Below, in pieces: positions 1-13,524 of a DNA stretch of 64,000 nt (position 1 is its first letter; each line of letters begins with the position of its first letter). Below the pieces are notes generated by a model. It was given only the letters and a program-made list of their open reading frames with translations, was not told the origin of the DNA and ran no database searches. The stretch is from Undaria pinnatifida (Eukaryota; Sar; Phaeophyceae; Laminariales; Alariaceae): NCBI GenBank assembly GCA_012845835.1, contig JABAKD010000023.1, forward strand, positions 13,160,862-13,224,861, read 5' to 3'. The position numbers and the translations under genes are program-made.

Positions 1-1074
1 TTGGTATCGAGCTCCATCATGTTGGAAGAGCTCAGACACTTTCTGCTGTACCTACCCTTTCCGTGAGATGATTGGGAGGATTCTTGCTCTTGCCGCTCAC
101 GTGACGACCGCGCTTACCTGTAACGTCAAACCCAAAGACAGAAAACAACTGATTCCGAAACGCCTGAATGTACAACCCCGCGAACAAACCCGTATGCCTC
201 AGGCATACATACGCATTCCATCATGTATTTATACATGTGTATTTTATATAATTTTTATAATATATTGTTATAAAAAGGAGTTGAAATTCGACTGCTGTTG
301 TTTGACCTTTTGTTCACACCAAGCCAAATAGCCAAGGAATGGTACACCATATCGCTACCGCTGCAATTGTCGGTGGCAGTAGTAGTAACATTCATTTAGG
401 AGCAATATATATATATGTGTTGGATTGACGGCCTATGCGAAATCTCGATCGTACCGCGTGTCGTTGGCGGTAGCACTTTATAGCTAGACATCGTTTATGG
501 AATGACGGCGAGCTCCTTAACAAATATCCCAACTCCTTCGTCTGGATGTCATTCTCGATCGAAAGGCAATATGGTTGTCTTTTCTACCTGCTGTAGCCCG
601 TGGGTTTGTTTGCGTTTTCCCGGGCGACCAAGTATATTTCTGAATATCAGTTTTTGGTGGGTGTACTACAGTGAAACGCTCCTCCTGTAAAACCAATCGT
701 GTATATCATGTGGTATAGTCTATACCTCTACCAATTATCTTTGCCATTCGAGCCACATAGATAGTCTATACATGCATTCAGTAGCTCCGATAATTCACAC
801 AGATGGTCTTCACGTTTGGATTAACCCCCGTGCACCACCACCTACTACCATTACACGTGCCGAATGCTCCTATTCGTCTTTGCCTCTGTCCCACCTATAC
901 CCGCCCCCATCGCCTCGTCCGTCATACCGCTACATTACACTACACTACACTACACTAAAGGCTAGTCTTTACGATAGACTACACTGGCGCATTCCAGAGC
1001 CGTCATATTGTGTCCCCCTCAAAAGCAGATTGGTTACTATCGCCCTGTTGATCCTGGTACAAGCCACTTCTTTT
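1..1074. other. No gene recognised
   Basis: Mixed-composition DNA with stops in all frames at short intervals. Only small tracts are visible: CTACACTACACTACACTA near 931-957 and a short ATATATAT at 406-413. Confidence 0.6.
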
Positions 1075-1195
1075 GAGAGGTCGCCGACGTTCATCCTTGG
1101 TGAGGATACACATCTAGTTCGGCGCACGATCGGAGTAGTAGTACCGGACACAGCTTGCAAATATGAGTTTCGACGCTACCTACGATCTCGCACCT
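1075..1195. repeat. Family E repeat
   Basis: GAGAGGTCGCCGACGTTCAT, CGCACGATCGGAGTAGTAG, CACAGCTTGCAAATATGAGT, CGATCTCGCACC. Confidence 0.62.
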
Positions 1196-1409
1196 ACCTG
1201 GCTTACACTAAGGTATTCCAATAGTAGTGTATAATAGCTGTATGTATGGTGAAGTGCGGTGTGGTGCATCAATTCCCCTCACGTGACGCTATCACAAAAA
1301 AAAACCTTGTGATGAGAATTGGGTGGGGGGATAAACTCCCTTTTGAGCCCCAGATCCCCTCTCCATATTAACTTCCAGTAGGCTTGTCCTTTGACTGAAT
1401 CTACGAGAG

Positions 1410-1670
1410 CGCCCTCCGAAACGCAGCGTTTTCCTTCGACGAGCGTTTTGTGGCTGCTCTACACGAGTAACGGTGTTATGAAAAAACTGTCTTCGCGTAC
1501 GTTGTGTCTTTTTTTAAACCACTGTCGAACGATGACGTGGGCGTGGCAAAGGGCCGCCGTGTTCCAGGAGTTACGGTCGGTATCGTATCGTGTGTGATAG
1601 GGTTTCAAAACCGGCGATTTCGTTATGAAAAGATTGACGGGGATACGTTAGAACGACCGCGTGCCGTTAC
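1410..1670. mobile_element. Family B element, diverged
   Basis: CGAACGATGACGTGGGCGTG, GGTTTCAAAACCGGCGATTT and GACGGGGATACGTTAGAACG follow the order of the copy at 10.3 kb. Confidence 0.55.
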
Positions 1671-2434
1671 CAAACATTTGCAAGCTGAACAACTGCCGTC
1701 TCTGTGGAATGACGGGCCCGTCATGATATATCCGCGAGAGAACAACAGCGGCCGTTCACGTATAGAAACAAACACCACCCGCTTGAGTTTGAAGTAGGTT
1801 ATAGTAATTTTTTTATTTACTTTTTTTTGTTATCCTCCGGCGGATGGGGTGGGAAAAATTTAGCTCAAGCTCAACCCACTTCCACGTATGTTCATACGCG
1901 TCGTGTGTCGATTTAACTCAGTCGCTGTCGCAGCCCAACGCTTGCTGGCGCACCCTTCGGATTCCACTGCTGTAGTGATAGCGTGAGCTGACCCTATCAA
2001 CGGTCCTCGTCACTGACCCCGGCAGCGCAAGCAATACAGTACTACAGTTGTATACTGATGCGTGAGTATGTCGACCCGGCCTGTCCCCTGAGCGTCAGGT
2101 TCGTTTGAGATAGCCACCCGGAGTGTTATCGTTCCGGGTAGTGTGGGACTTGCGTAAGCTCACCCACTAACAAAACCCGCGGCCATTCATTGAAGATGGC
2201 CATCCGCCGCACTTGGTCCAGTTACGGTCCACCCTATCCATTCGGGCGTTGGTCCTGTGTTTGGTATAATATGCTATTTCAGGCGGCGGTTGGTGAGAGG
2301 GAGTACGGCTGTATTTCAGTCGAAAAATCGGTCGAAACTCTGAGTTTCGTACATTCTCTGCGTGTGTTTAGAACGGTCACTCCTTAAGTGTCGCGCCAAG
2401 AGCTACAACACGGAACTGTATACCTGGACTGATT

Positions 2435-2685
2435 GTTACTACGATCGCCTTCCCCCCAAAACCAGTGATTTTGTTTAAAGAACGTTTCATGGCTGTTCGC
2501 CAAAAGGAAGAATACCATGGAAAACAGAGTATTTATATGTTTTTTTCTTTGCACAAATCTATCGATCGATGACGCCGGGGTGTCAAAGGACATCGTACTT
2601 CGGGAGATACTTAAGGAGGGAGCTGGTTTCGAAACCGGTTGATTAACTTCAAGGAAAGTTAGGGAGGCTACCAAAGAACGACTCC
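2435..2685. mobile_element. Family B element
   Basis: CCCCCCAAAACCAGTGATTT, GAACGTTTCATGGCTGTTC, ATCGATGACGCCGGGGTGTC, GGTTTCGAAACCGG and GGGAGGCTACCAAAGAACGA are all present. Confidence 0.7.
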
Positions 2686-3454
2686 ATGGCTTTCAACCAT
2701 GCTCTGTCGTTCGGATTCCTGCATTGCTTTCAACATGACTAGAGCTATATGCCGCAGGCGGGGGGGGGGCATTTATCGGGCGAACGTTTTGAGTGTGTTT
2801 GGCCCACTCGCGCGAGTGACACCCCTGGTCTCACGCTTTCCTCTATCATTCTTTTTCAAAATGGCCCCAACCGAGAAGCAGATATACGATGCGGTAAAAA
2901 AAATGCCTGAAGACCGCTTCGCTGTTAGGTAGGAGCACAGCGTGGATAGGGCGACGACACAAAGCCGGCAGTGCGAAGCAGGGTAACCCCCTACGGTATC
3001 CTACCGTATCCTACCGTACAGCTTTCACCATATTCACCGCAGTCATAGAGGATTGTTTGGTACAAAAGGCCACAACAACCCAACGTATCAACCAAACAAC
3101 CAACCAACCAACTAACCAACCAATGAACCAACCAACCAACCAAAAAATGAGTCATTCTACGGTACCCCCCCCAAGGTTTTGAAATAAGCTCCTGGCCGTG
3201 TCTCCTGAAATTGGATGCTCTTTGCCTCCCCGACGTCATCGTTCGATAGTCCTTCGCAAACAAGAAAATGCGTTGCAGACATACCTTTCAGAGCATCCTT
3301 CCTCTTCTTGTCGATCAGCCCCATGCGAAACGTCGGTTAAAGAAAACCGCTTCGTTTTCTGGAGGGGACTATCTATCGTAGAATCACTCAAATGTTGAAG
3401 TCGTGTTGAGACGCGTGCTACACGATAAAGAAGATGGATCATTTTTGTTTGTTA

Positions 3455-3668
3455 GATTCCTCGCGTTCGGAGGTTAAGAAATAAACCAGCTTAATCGTCG
3501 AAAAATAATCCCATAATCACAGCCTAAGTACACAACAAGAATCTCATGCACCAAAAAATCTGTCATTTCCGACGTTTTGGGGTTAATTAAGGAGCCCCGA
3601 CGTTCGGAAAACATTTCAGCCGCCAAAGGAAGAAATGCCACACTTACCCCTATCGTAGCGTGCGTGTT
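3455..3668 (-). mobile_element. Family A element, left end missing
   Basis: CGGAGGTTAAGAAATAAACC, CTAAGTACACAACAAGAATC, TTCCGACGTTTTGGGG and the terminus CCTATCGTAGCGTGCGTG are recognisable. Confidence 0.65.
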
Positions 3669-4779
3669 AAATTGATTCCTCTCCGGCCGAGCGACGTGCG
3701 GAGGCATCCACTCGACCGCCACTGCCTTGTGCTCGGCACTAAATGTGGGGGTATACTAACATATAGTGGCTGGTCGCAGGGGCAATTTCTAACCTTTTGG
3801 TAATAAAGTCAGATGTTCTCGTGAAGAGTTGTACGAACGGCAGTTGTTCCAGAGGCGTTGGGATGTCGTGTCGTGTCTTATCGTTGAGTCTCCGTCGATT
3901 CTGGTGACAGAAAGACGGGCAATTCCGTTTCCCGCTGGCTGATGATCGTAGCCATCTATCTGTATAAAACGCCAGGCAATATAACTTATTCATAGAGTTG
4001 TGTCGTGCAACCAAAAGATCGTTCTCCTACATAGTCTATACATGACTCGGATATCCACAATATTAAAGCAGGATCCGTCCAATGACCTTCCCTCTGCTAT
4101 CCATTTCCAAAATTCTCTTTTTTGCCGGAGAAGTCATTGTATGCATGGTAACACCGATGATAGAGAGTCCACGTACAACCCACCGAAACACTGAACGAAA
4201 CATCTACTTACTGTATAATAGTAGGTGTATAATATAAGATCGCCATCCTACTTTATGTACTATTACTAGTAGCACACCGATATGTTCCTGGTGCAAGGTC
4301 CCATCTCGACCTGACGCCTACGCCCTATAACCTAGCCCGATGATCATACGTGGTGGTATCGGGGTGCGTACAAAAAAATTCAATGATTTGTTGGTAGCCG
4401 TGCATGGCTAGTATTTTGTGTACACCTCTATCTACCTAGGGGTGTAGATACTTTTTCAATAATAATCCTATAAACTAGTATATATGAAGTAAGAAAAAAT
4501 GTGAGAACACCCCCCCCCCCCCAGTGGCCACCCGCCATTTTCAACCACCCGTCCCTCCTCCGCCCTAAAGGCCCCGCTCTCCCCCTACCGGTCGTACGAC
4601 TTATGTAATATAAATATAGTCTACATGATTAACTGATTCATTTCTTCAACAGCTCCGTCAAACAAATCTTGTTTTCCTCAAAAACGGGCTTTTCAGTTCC
4701 GTGCACCTGGTTTGATTCATATCACTTTGTTGACGCGAGTTCAAGCTACATTTATTTATTGTTGTGTGAAGTTTTAAGG

Positions 4780-4905
4780 GGAGTCGCCGAAGTATACCCC
4801 CAACCAGGACACACAGCCCAGTAAGACTCGCTTTCGGGGTATCACCCACAGCTTGCAAATATGAGTTTCGTCGAAAACTTCGATCTCACAGCAGCAAGCA
4901 GCTGG
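4780..4905. repeat. Family E repeat
   Basis: GGGGAGTCGCCGAAGTATAC, CTTTCGGGGTATCACC, CACAGCTTGCAAATATGAGT, CGATCTCACAGCAGC. Confidence 0.65.
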
Positions 4906-5544
4906 ATATGTGTGCATAACATTTTTTTATGTTTTTTATAGTGTGCATTGTCGGTCGTATAGACTAGTCGGTGAGAATTTGTTTACGAACTCGACAACAT
5001 ATATTATTGTGGCCAAAAATAAATGATCTAGTCTATAGCACTAACTGGTGAGCTACAAGGTCACCACGTAGCTCAGTGTGTAGTGTATATGTATAACCTA
5101 CATGAATTACTTCGCAAAAAAGGACGAGGAGTTAGCACAAAAAAATATACATACCTGGTACATACATACATACCCATATTTCACGCTGAACCATGTTTCT
5201 GGTGTACTTGAAGACGGATACCACAAGGGGGGGGTGTCTACAGATAGTCTACGAGACACAACAGGGCAACAGAGCTCACCACTTTTCGACAACATGGTTG
5301 ACGCACAATGTGTACCACACGAAGGAGGCTTCACCGAACATTGGTTGGTTGTTGCGTTTCAATATGTATTTTACAGTACGTCAACCATGTTGCGAAAAGC
5401 GGTAAGGTACCCTCCAACAGGGTTGTAATGATGGCACTTCACGGCCAAGAAAGGTTGCAAAGGGGGAGGGGGGGTAGAGTGGTGGCCCCATGTGTACTGA
5501 CGGTCTTTCCTATTCTGCACGAGACTGCTGTGACTGCAGTGCGA

Positions 5545-5785
5545 TAAATCCCCCGAAAACCATCGATTCTCTGGAACCGACGCCTCGTGGCTTCTCGGCG
5601 CGAACAACAGGATGCTTTGAAGGGTATGTCTCCAGGAGTTTTCTTGTTTGCCTAGGACTATCTAACGATGACGTCGGGGTGGCAAATAGAGCATTTTCAG
5701 AGAACACGGTCGAGAGCTGGGTTCGAAACCGGCGACTTCGTTAAACACACGTTGGGGGGGATACAGTAAAACGACACGCGAGTGA
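5545..5785. mobile_element. Family B element
   Basis: AACGATGACGTCGGGGTGGC, GGGTTCGAAACCGGCGACTT and GTTGGGGGGGATACAGTAAA match the right half of the family. The left end is unclear. Confidence 0.6.
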
Positions 5786-6124
5786 CCTGTTAATAATGCC
5801 CCGCGAGCGAAATTTTGTTGATGCAGCGTAGATTACCAGGTCGATTTGCGAATTCCTAGCCCAAAATTAGAACAGCGAATTCCTACCCACAATTAGTATT
5901 AGAAAGAACAGGGTCCCACACTCGCACGTCGAGTGACCCCAAGCAGCTGCGAACAAAATATTGTAGCGACTTACAACAACAGTGATGTAATAGTCTGTTA
6001 ACACTGATGTGACTCAACAAATCAAATGTCAACACGCGTCGCCCCTCCGGTCAAATATATATGGAGGCGTGCTCTAGAATACGATAATCTAGAGGCATGA
6101 CTATCATTATCTTTTTGACACGTT

Positions 6125-6360
6125 CTATGATAGAGGTGCACTGGTACCACCATTTTTTTTTCTGAGGTTCTTCCTCATTATGGGAGGTTAAGACCTCTCC
6201 CAAAAACGAATTTCACAGAAAATACAACTAACTGCGACCGGAGGACAAATTCTGCGGCTTAGGTTTACAACGAGCATCGTGCAAAAAAAATTAAGCATTT
6301 CCGACGATTTTTGATTAAGAAGCTCCGTCATTCATTCAGCGAAAACATTTCACACGAAAA
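6125..6360 (-). mobile_element. Family A element, fused at its right end to a second copy
   Basis: CTATGATAGAGGTGCACTGG, then GAGGTTAAGACCTCTCCCAA, CCGACGATTTTTGATTAAG and CGTCATTCA follow the family order. Instead of a terminus it runs into GAATGACGGGTATCC, the interior of an oppositely oriented copy that ends near 6520. Confidence 0.7.
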
Positions 6361-7064
6361 AGGGAATGACGGGTATCCTCCTTTTCCCGAAATTGATAGT
6401 GGAAATAGGCCATTTAGTTTTTGACGTGATTCTTGTTGTACACCTAGGCCGTGCGTGGGAGTTTCCTCCAAATAAATCGTCGTCGCAGGTATATTTTTCT
6501 CTAAAAATGCTACAAATTTTAGGAAACCTCGGGGGCAACGTTATGCACCATTTTCGTATCATCACGCGCCTACGGACTGGACCCCGACACTTTCCACGAT
6601 AAAAACGTTAACGACACTCCATTGTCAACACTAGTGATCTTTCTAGTCGGTTGTAGTGTGATTACCATGGAATCATTATACACGGTGAACAAAAAGTCGT
6701 CTACACCTCGGGTTTTCTTCTAAGTGGCGGCTCATTGCTCCGGACGCGAGAAACTATAATAGAAGAGGCTGTGTGGTCTAGCACCACTGTGTCATGCTAT
6801 CTATGCGGTAGGCTTGTGCTTACACCTCGATTTTGCTTTCTTCGAGGTGTGGGGTACACCGCTCGGACGATAGCTGGTAATGAAAGCAGCGGACGCGTCT
6901 TTTGATGATAGAGATATAATATACCATATTTTGGCTGAACTGTGTATAAATGACAAGGCTCCTTCACCCAAACTCGCCCGAATTTAGCCCATTTCTTTGT
7001 GCGTGATTTTCAACCTACATACATACGTAGGTCATGGGGCTGTCCTTCGGACTGGTCCTAAGAT

Positions 7065-7330
7065 AGCCATCCCAAATAACAGCGATTTTCCAAACGAACG
7101 TTTCATGGCTTGTCGATGTACGAGGAAGGATGATATTGAAATATCAACCTTTGTCATATACTTTCTCGTTTGCAAAGAAAAGACTGTGGAATGATGACGT
7201 CGGGGGGAGCAAGGGGCACCGTAATGCACAAAGTTCGGCCGGGAACTGGTTTCGAAACCGGCTATTTCGCTAAACAATTTTGTTCGTCGATGCCTCCTAC
7301 TACGACAGAGGAGGGAGACCAGTTTTGTTG
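7065..7330. mobile_element. Family B element
   Basis: CGATTTTCCAAACGAACGTT, TCATGGCTTGTCGATG, GATGACGTCGGGGGGAGC and GGTTTCGAAACCGGCTATTT are in family order. Confidence 0.65.
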
Positions 7331-7494
7331 TAAGGTTATCCTCCATTTATGAGCTCAGTACCACTGCCCCAATAATAACTGATTTGACGAAGATTATGAC
7401 TTCTACGACGACCGGATGAAAACTCCCATGATCTAGGAACACAACCAGCATCACGTCATAAAAAATAATTATTTATTTCACCGACGAGTTTGGG

Positions 7495-7574
7495 TTAACC
7501 CCTATTAGAGCCCCCGAACCCCTCCCTATACTAAATCCAAGTAATTTTGTCCCCCAAAACGGGTTTCCAGTTAA
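7495..7574. mobile_element. Family D miniature element in a family A remnant
   Basis: TTAA, CCCCTATTAGAGCCCCCGAA, CCAAGTAATTTTGTCCCC, CCAGTTAA. The surrounding bases GACGAGTTTGGG...GGAAGCCC match the family A block GGGTTAAGGAGCCC, so the target was that TTAA. Confidence 0.75.
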
Positions 7575-8349
7575 GGAAGCCCTGTATTTTGTCCTTCACA
7601 CCCCATTTCAGACTGCTCGTCAAGTAAGTGCTACCTCTACGTTAACTATGGTAAATTAGACTATTTTTTTTGTTCATCAAGCATGATTTTCGTTGTGTCC
7701 CCAGGACAGGACAACAACATGGGATGTGTTTTTTCCTATCTATGCACACGGTTACCGTACGTAGCTGTTTGGTTTTTTTCCTAATTAGGTTTCTGGTTTT
7801 AAGAAAGGTCTTAAGCTCCCAAATCGAGGAACGAACGTCAGAAAAACAAAAACAAGTGCACCTCTATCGTAGCACTTAGTACTACTAGACACTACTGGAG
7901 ACTACTACTGGACACTACACTAGTAGACCTGATGAGCCCCTCGCACGAGCACTAACCCTGTGTGTCACTGAGGAAGCTTCAAGGTACTCCTGGATCCAGG
8001 AGTTTTGTTTCGATCAGCGCGATTACCCATCGTATTCCGGTTGCATATCGCGAGGTTTAAAGAGCGCTATAAAGCTTAAGGCCGCGCATCATAGGAGCAG
8101 GGGAGTCACTCGTGCGATTGACACCGGGCCGCCGCGGATAATGTTTGAAAAAATGTGGCCGCCGTGCGTTAGCTTTTTCGTTGTTGATCGGTTCGCAATG
8201 TTAGTCATTCGTTGCATATATATATACCTATTATTGCTGTAGACTAATAGAAGGACATAGTTTTTTCTTCGTTGGGGTGCACTCTCTGCTGTTACTGTTG
8301 TGACTGTTGTGGGGTAGCGCTCCAGGGCAGTTACTCAGGCGAAGCGCCT

Positions 8350-8525
8350 CGGGAAACCAAGGTGTACCTTTTAGACCCAGTCGACGGTACCGTAAGCGTC
8401 CCCCTTTTGGGACCAAGGTGTACCTTTTAGACCCAGTTTACGGTACCGTTAGGGTCCCCCTTTTGGGACCAAGGTGTACCTGTTAGACCCAGTTTACCGT
8501 ACCGGAAAGGTCCCACTTTTGGGTC
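8350..8525. repeat. Three 58-60-bp tandem units
   Basis: CCAAGGTGTACCTTTTAGAC, CCAGTTTACGGTACCGT, GGGTCCCCCTTTTGGGA, three times with few changes. The unit holds inverted GGTACC pairs. It is directly followed by a family C palindrome. Confidence 0.88.
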
Positions 8526-8544
8526 CGTTTTTGCATTTATTGGT

Positions 8545-8790
8545 TCGGGGTCACTCGCGCGAGTAACCCCTTCGTTCCGCTGCGGTGCTGGGTTACCTTG
8601 ATGATACAGCTTGACGAAATCAGTCCGCAATAGGAAGGGTTATCTTCGAACACGACGCCCCAAAACAATCGCCTAAAAAAATGTTCTTGTCGGCGAGGTA
8701 CTCCGAGTCAGTCATTCGTGCGAGTGTGGCTCAATTCCGGTACTACTAAAAACGGGAGGGTCCCCCCTACCGTAGCCTTTGTATTTAGCA
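8545..8790. repeat. Family C element
   Basis: GGGTCACTCGCGCGAGTAAC, TTGACGAAATCAGTCCGCAA, GTGCGAGTGTGGCTCAATTC, CCCCCCTACCGTAGCC. Confidence 0.75.
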
Positions 8791-10204
8791 TATATTTCAT
8801 TATTTTTCAGTTTGTGCACCTTAACTTAGAGAAAGGTTGCTGTGAGGGGTAACTTGTGGGGGATTGTTTCGCAGTTGTTTGGGGTAACTCGCCGTAGTCA
8901 CCCACACTCTGTTCCTTCCGCGACCCTGAGCTTTCGTGCTGTTCTGATTTCGCGATGTAAACGCCGCAACACGGTGAATGGTGCGCGCTACGCTGCGCCT
9001 AGAAGATGACGTACTTTATTTATTTATTTTTATGATAGAGATGCCGTAGTGTAGTTGCCTGCTCGAGCGGTGAAACGCCGCCAGAGGAAATGGGCCGACC
9101 CCCAACCGAAATTTATCCAATTTTTTTTTTTTATACTACACAAATGTTTTGATGGGACGTTACGGGGGTTTTGTTGTTTTACCCCATTTTGGGCACTCTT
9201 TTTTTAGTTGCTCGAGCGGCGTCACTTACTTGTGCGCGAGTGAGCGACCCCCATGTGCCTTGGGGTCACAGGCTTTCTTTCGTGCTGTGTAGCACTCTCG
9301 AGATATTTTTTTCGAAAAGGGAATGCATACGGGTTAGCTACGCTGCGCGACAACACAATCGCTGAACGTGTTCTTTTCACTGGTGAGGTCAGGGCCACTC
9401 GCGCGAGTGACGGAAACCCGGCAGTAAAATTGGGGGTAGGATACTACAGTAATACCGGAGCCTTGATCCCTGGTGCACTTAGGCGTTGCACGTGTTGGAT
9501 TATAGTAGTGCTACGCTATCCATCTGCGTGTCGGATCACTACCTGTTAATATGTGTTGTTCAAACGCAGGTCAAGTTAAAAATGGTTGAGATACTGGATG
9601 TTGCTGAGCCGGATATGGCATGGATCATAGGTTGACTCTAACGTTAATTTAGTGACGGCGCGCTTCACAATCCAAAATCGTCCGAACTTAAGTCCTGTCG
9701 ATGGCAAAACGGAATGGCTTGTTAATGTAGACCAGTGTATTCATCACCAGGGAGCACAAACTATGTGGATATTTTCCAATCTAGTTGCATGGGTAAAGTT
9801 CGAGGGGCTCGCCGAATGAGAAGAATGTCTCACATAACGCTAGCCATCCCTCCCCAGTGCGCTTGTTGTAGTGGTTGCCATCAATTTTTGGACCATCGTA
9901 TGGTGTTTCTGGCCTTATGGTTGGTTGACCGCCTCAAGGCAACAAGAGGTACCGGTTACGAGTAGTAGTCTGTGAATTGTTTCATTAGACTACGTGTATT
10001 ATTCTGTTTTTCTGACTATTAATATCTAGGCCAGGGACGCATGGTCGGGTTGCACGAACGAAGAATGCCTTCGACGTCATGGCTCGGGTGATGATGATGT
10101 TGATGGATGATGATGCTGACGATATTGACCCAGCTCGTCACGTTAGGATCCCAGAAAATCATTTTAAACTTCTGCATGACACGGCTCTGAACCTAGTACA
10201 AGTA

Positions 10205-10465
10205 TCGACTGATTCTACGACAGCCCCCCCCCCAAAACCAGCGATTTTGTTCAACGAACGTTTCATGGCTGCTGGATACAAGGAAGGATACTGTCGAAAA
10301 CATACTATCCACATATTTTCTTGTGTGCAAAGGTCTTTCGATCGATGATGTCGGGGTGTCGAGGGGCACCGTGGTTCAGGAGATAAAATCGGGAGCTGGT
10401 TTTGAAACCGGCAATTTCGTTAAGGAAACGTTGGGGGGGCTACCGTAGAGCGACTCATTCGTGCA
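10205..10465. mobile_element. Family B element, complete copy
   Basis: The left end ATTCTACGACAGCCCCCCCC and the right end, whose reverse complement is CTCTACGGTAGCCCCCCC, form inverted repeats. The inside holds GAACGTTTCATGGCTGC, CGATGATGTCGGGGTGTCG and GGTTTTGAAACCGG. Function and superfamily were not recognised. Confidence 0.7.
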
Positions 10466-10469
10466 ACAC

Positions 10470-12189
10470 GTTACCGTGCCTAGCTACACTCAGAGTCTAT
10501 CGGCCACGGGAGACGTACGTTCAATATCCTGATGACCTGTTGGCATTGCTGTGCCTTACGTGTGCCTAGAGACGACAGGGTAAGAAATGACAGGGTTCAA
10601 TTGCTGGGTTCGTCGAACCAATGTTGAGCTCGAGTCATCCCTCTATAGGGCGGTAGCGACGGGTTGGGTGTTTTGAGGCACGTCTCAAGCAAGAACCTGC
10701 CGGCTATTTTTAAAGTTAATAGTAGTCCGATACTGTTGCGCGAGTATATTTGGCTTAGGAATCGCCAAGAGAAAGCAATGCGAATGGTATACGCGTGCTA
10801 CGACAGATAGATTATACCGGTTTTCGTCTGGAAGAGTGTCTGAATGACGGGTCACCGTAACCCGAAATCGTGCGAAAAACGTCAAAAATGTTTTTCACTC
10901 GTGATTCTCGTTGTTCAACCCCTAGGTCATGGAAGTTTTCATTTTCATCCGGTACCGTAGCGGTCGGTTTTTCTCTTGTCCGGACGAAAGAAATGGTGAG
11001 CACCTCCACACACCTCAGAACGAGACTCGTGCCCCTCTGTCGTACCAAGCGACGTCGGTGTATGCAGTCGATGTACGCAGTCGGTGTAGGAAGGTATGCA
11101 GGTAGGCAGAACCAGGTGTGCACGGGCGAGTGCCTTCGAAATCATGTCTCGGGTGTTGATGGATGATGATGCTGATATATTGCGCTCCTCCTCTTCGGAG
11201 CTCAGAAACGTCTTAGAATGTGCTGAACGTCTACCACCTTGGGGTGGATCGCACCTTGTCACGACCCTATGATACACAATTGGTTGCGGCGGTCGTGGTC
11301 GTGTTGCTGCTGGGTGGACAGCGAGCCGATCAAAATACAGGTAGTGGTTCCAAACCATTAAACGTGCGTGTACCACCGTGCCGATGCAGCGCTCAGGGCT
11401 CACTCGCTTCGGATCCACTTGTTCTGATTTAGCGTGTTGAAGTTCGAGCCGTGTTGCCGAGTCAGGCTTAAAGGATGTGGTTACCGTGTTGGCGCTTGCA
11501 CAGCTTGAATGGCTTTGGATGCTTGTGACACACAGCGCGGTCACCATTTTTGCGTGGGCATTACGCGTGGTTATTGCCATATATATGGTTAGACGATTTT
11601 TTTTGGTTGTGTAGACAGATTCCTGTGCCCCGACACGAGGGGTGTTTAAGTTGTTCAAACACGATATTGTCAACAGGAATTCTCAGTGTATTGCGGCATT
11701 CAACTTATGGCTAATCAATCTCTTACAAAAAATATTTTGATTTCCTCCAGCCGCGCTTTGAGAGGTTTACGTTCTGATCCCGGTATCCTGCCCGGTTAAC
11801 CACGGAGATGTTGCATCGGGGATGAAGGTCTTCCGTACTAGATAGACTAGGTTTTCCTGTGGGGCCAGGGATTTTTCTGTGCCCTTGCAGGGGAATAGGA
11901 CTTGACTATATCGGGCAAAGTCGTGGAATGCATTCCTCGGAAATGCTATGACTCTTGCCGCACCCGCTGACGATTAATATCGGAGGGTTCGGTAACATAC
12001 ACGGACAGTGCGTGATAATCGTGGACTCCAGGTTGTCACACGTCGTCCTGTCAAAGGTCTGTCAACGTTAAACAAACGAGAAGAGGCCTGCAATTCCAAG
12101 AAATATATGGTATATGAAGGGAGGCGAGGATCAAGGGGTCGATAGGGAAGATGTTACGATGATTTTAATGCCCTCAACGTTCACTAGGA
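10470..12189. other. No gene recognised
   Basis: The - strand frame at 10945-11673 (242 codons) is the longest non-repetitive open frame in the window, but it shows no domain, no membrane pattern and no biased composition. A phrase GGATGATGATGCTGA with CTTCGA nearby occurs at 10108 and 11160 and, inverted or shortened, at 26080, 32690 and 40780, so this is another dispersed repeat. Confidence 0.5.
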
Positions 12190-12429
12190 ATCATACCATA
12201 CTATACTATACTATACATACTATACATTCTATACGTACTGTACATATACATACTATACATACTATACATACTATACTACACATACTATACATACTATACA
12301 ACTATATGGATACTACATGTAACACCAAACCTTCTAGAATAGTAAACATTACCAGGCAGGTGATATAAAGGGGTGTCTTCTTGCTGCAACCGTCACATTC
12401 GTCCCCTTTGAGGGTTTGTTGTTTCCGCG

Positions 12430-13420
12430 CACATATTTAAATGCCCCCCCCCCCCCCCCCCCGATCCCTCTTGTTCAAACGCCCCACCTAAAATCAAAAT
12501 CTACCAGACTCAGAGTGGTCAACACTACCAGCCAGCTGATATCATCTCATTATCCATCTAGCCATCCATGCCGTAGCTCCAACTCATCTCCGCCGTCCCC
12601 CCCCCCCCCCTTTTGTTCCCCGCCCAGTTCGTTCAAACGCCCCACTTACATTCGAAATCAGCCAGAGAAATAAACACTTCTAAGCAATATCTTTCTAGCC
12701 TTCTATGCCGTAGCTTTCATTCACCCCCCCTCCCTCACTCCAACGTCTCCTCCTTCCCCACACCCCGCACGATGGCCCAGACCTGGCACCGCGCGTACAG
12801 CAAGCCCCTACATATATGATTAATACGCGTGATAGGAGTACAACACACAATGAATGTTGCCAAGATCAGTTTCGACCAAATCCTTGATCTTATAGCTGGA
12901 GTGAATTTTAATATTTAATGTGCCCTAATCCTCTTGACCCCCCCCCCCCCCTTTTTTTTTTCATCGATCTTACTTGCTCAAACGCCCCATCTGATGTCGA
13001 AATCTGCCATAGTAATAAACTCTTTCACGCCCTGGATATCCCCTCATTATCTTCTTAGAACCGTCCATGCCGCTGCTGCAATTTCACCCCGCTCCCCCAT
13101 CCCGCCGCCCCCAACGCCCCCTTCTTCCCCCCACCACCCACACCTTCGCCTCGACCTAGCACCACGCGTATAACAAACCCCTACATCTATGCGACCTGAA
13201 GCTCTCCCCCCTTCTCCCCCGCCCCCTCCCCCACAAGAAGGATTTACAGTTTCCACGCACAAGTTGACCTGCCCCACCTGTCCCTCCCCCCCTTCCCCCC
13301 CCCCCTCCAACCCCGCTCGTTTTTGATCAAAACCAGGCCCCCATGTCCTTCAAAACTCCGCCCCCCCCTCACCGGTTATTCGACTTACAGGATTCGCTTG
13401 ATAAACGGATGCATTTTCCT
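12430..13420. repeat. C-rich tandem cluster of degenerate 200-300-bp units
   Basis: The phrase GTTCAAACGCCCCAC, a GAAATCTGCCA-like stretch, CCTCATTATC and CCATGCCGTAGCT recur at about 12470, 12640 and 12970, each preceded by a run of ten or more C. No coding sequence was recognised; GATCTYAYAGCTGGAGTG at its edges belongs to family E. Confidence 0.75.
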
Positions 13421-13524
13421 CCACAGCTGTCAGAATTTGTCCTCCTCAGAAACGAGTTTAATATTTTCCGCGCACAGACTGACTAAAATCATCCTGTTGG
13501 CCCTGATAACTACACTGTAGTTGC

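Larger units (their letters stand above)
1671..5544. other. No gene recognised outside the listed repeats
   Basis: Holds the family B copy at 2.5 kb, a (CCAA)n-like tract at 3090-3145, a family A remnant at 3.5 kb, a family E copy at 4.8 kb and a C-run at 4509-4522. The remainder is unassigned. Possible family B fragments lie at 3195-3300. Confidence 0.55.

Noticed and set aside
5705-5740. Possible tRNA gene from a GGGTTCGAAACC box
   Set aside because: The palindrome GGTTTCGAAACC recurs in every family B copy. No A box, acceptor stem pairing or cloverleaf could be drawn.
10945-11673. 242-codon frame on the - strand
   Set aside because: It has no domain, motif, membrane pattern or splice context, and it overlaps a dispersed repeat. 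Frames of this length occur by chance in a 64-kb window of this composition.
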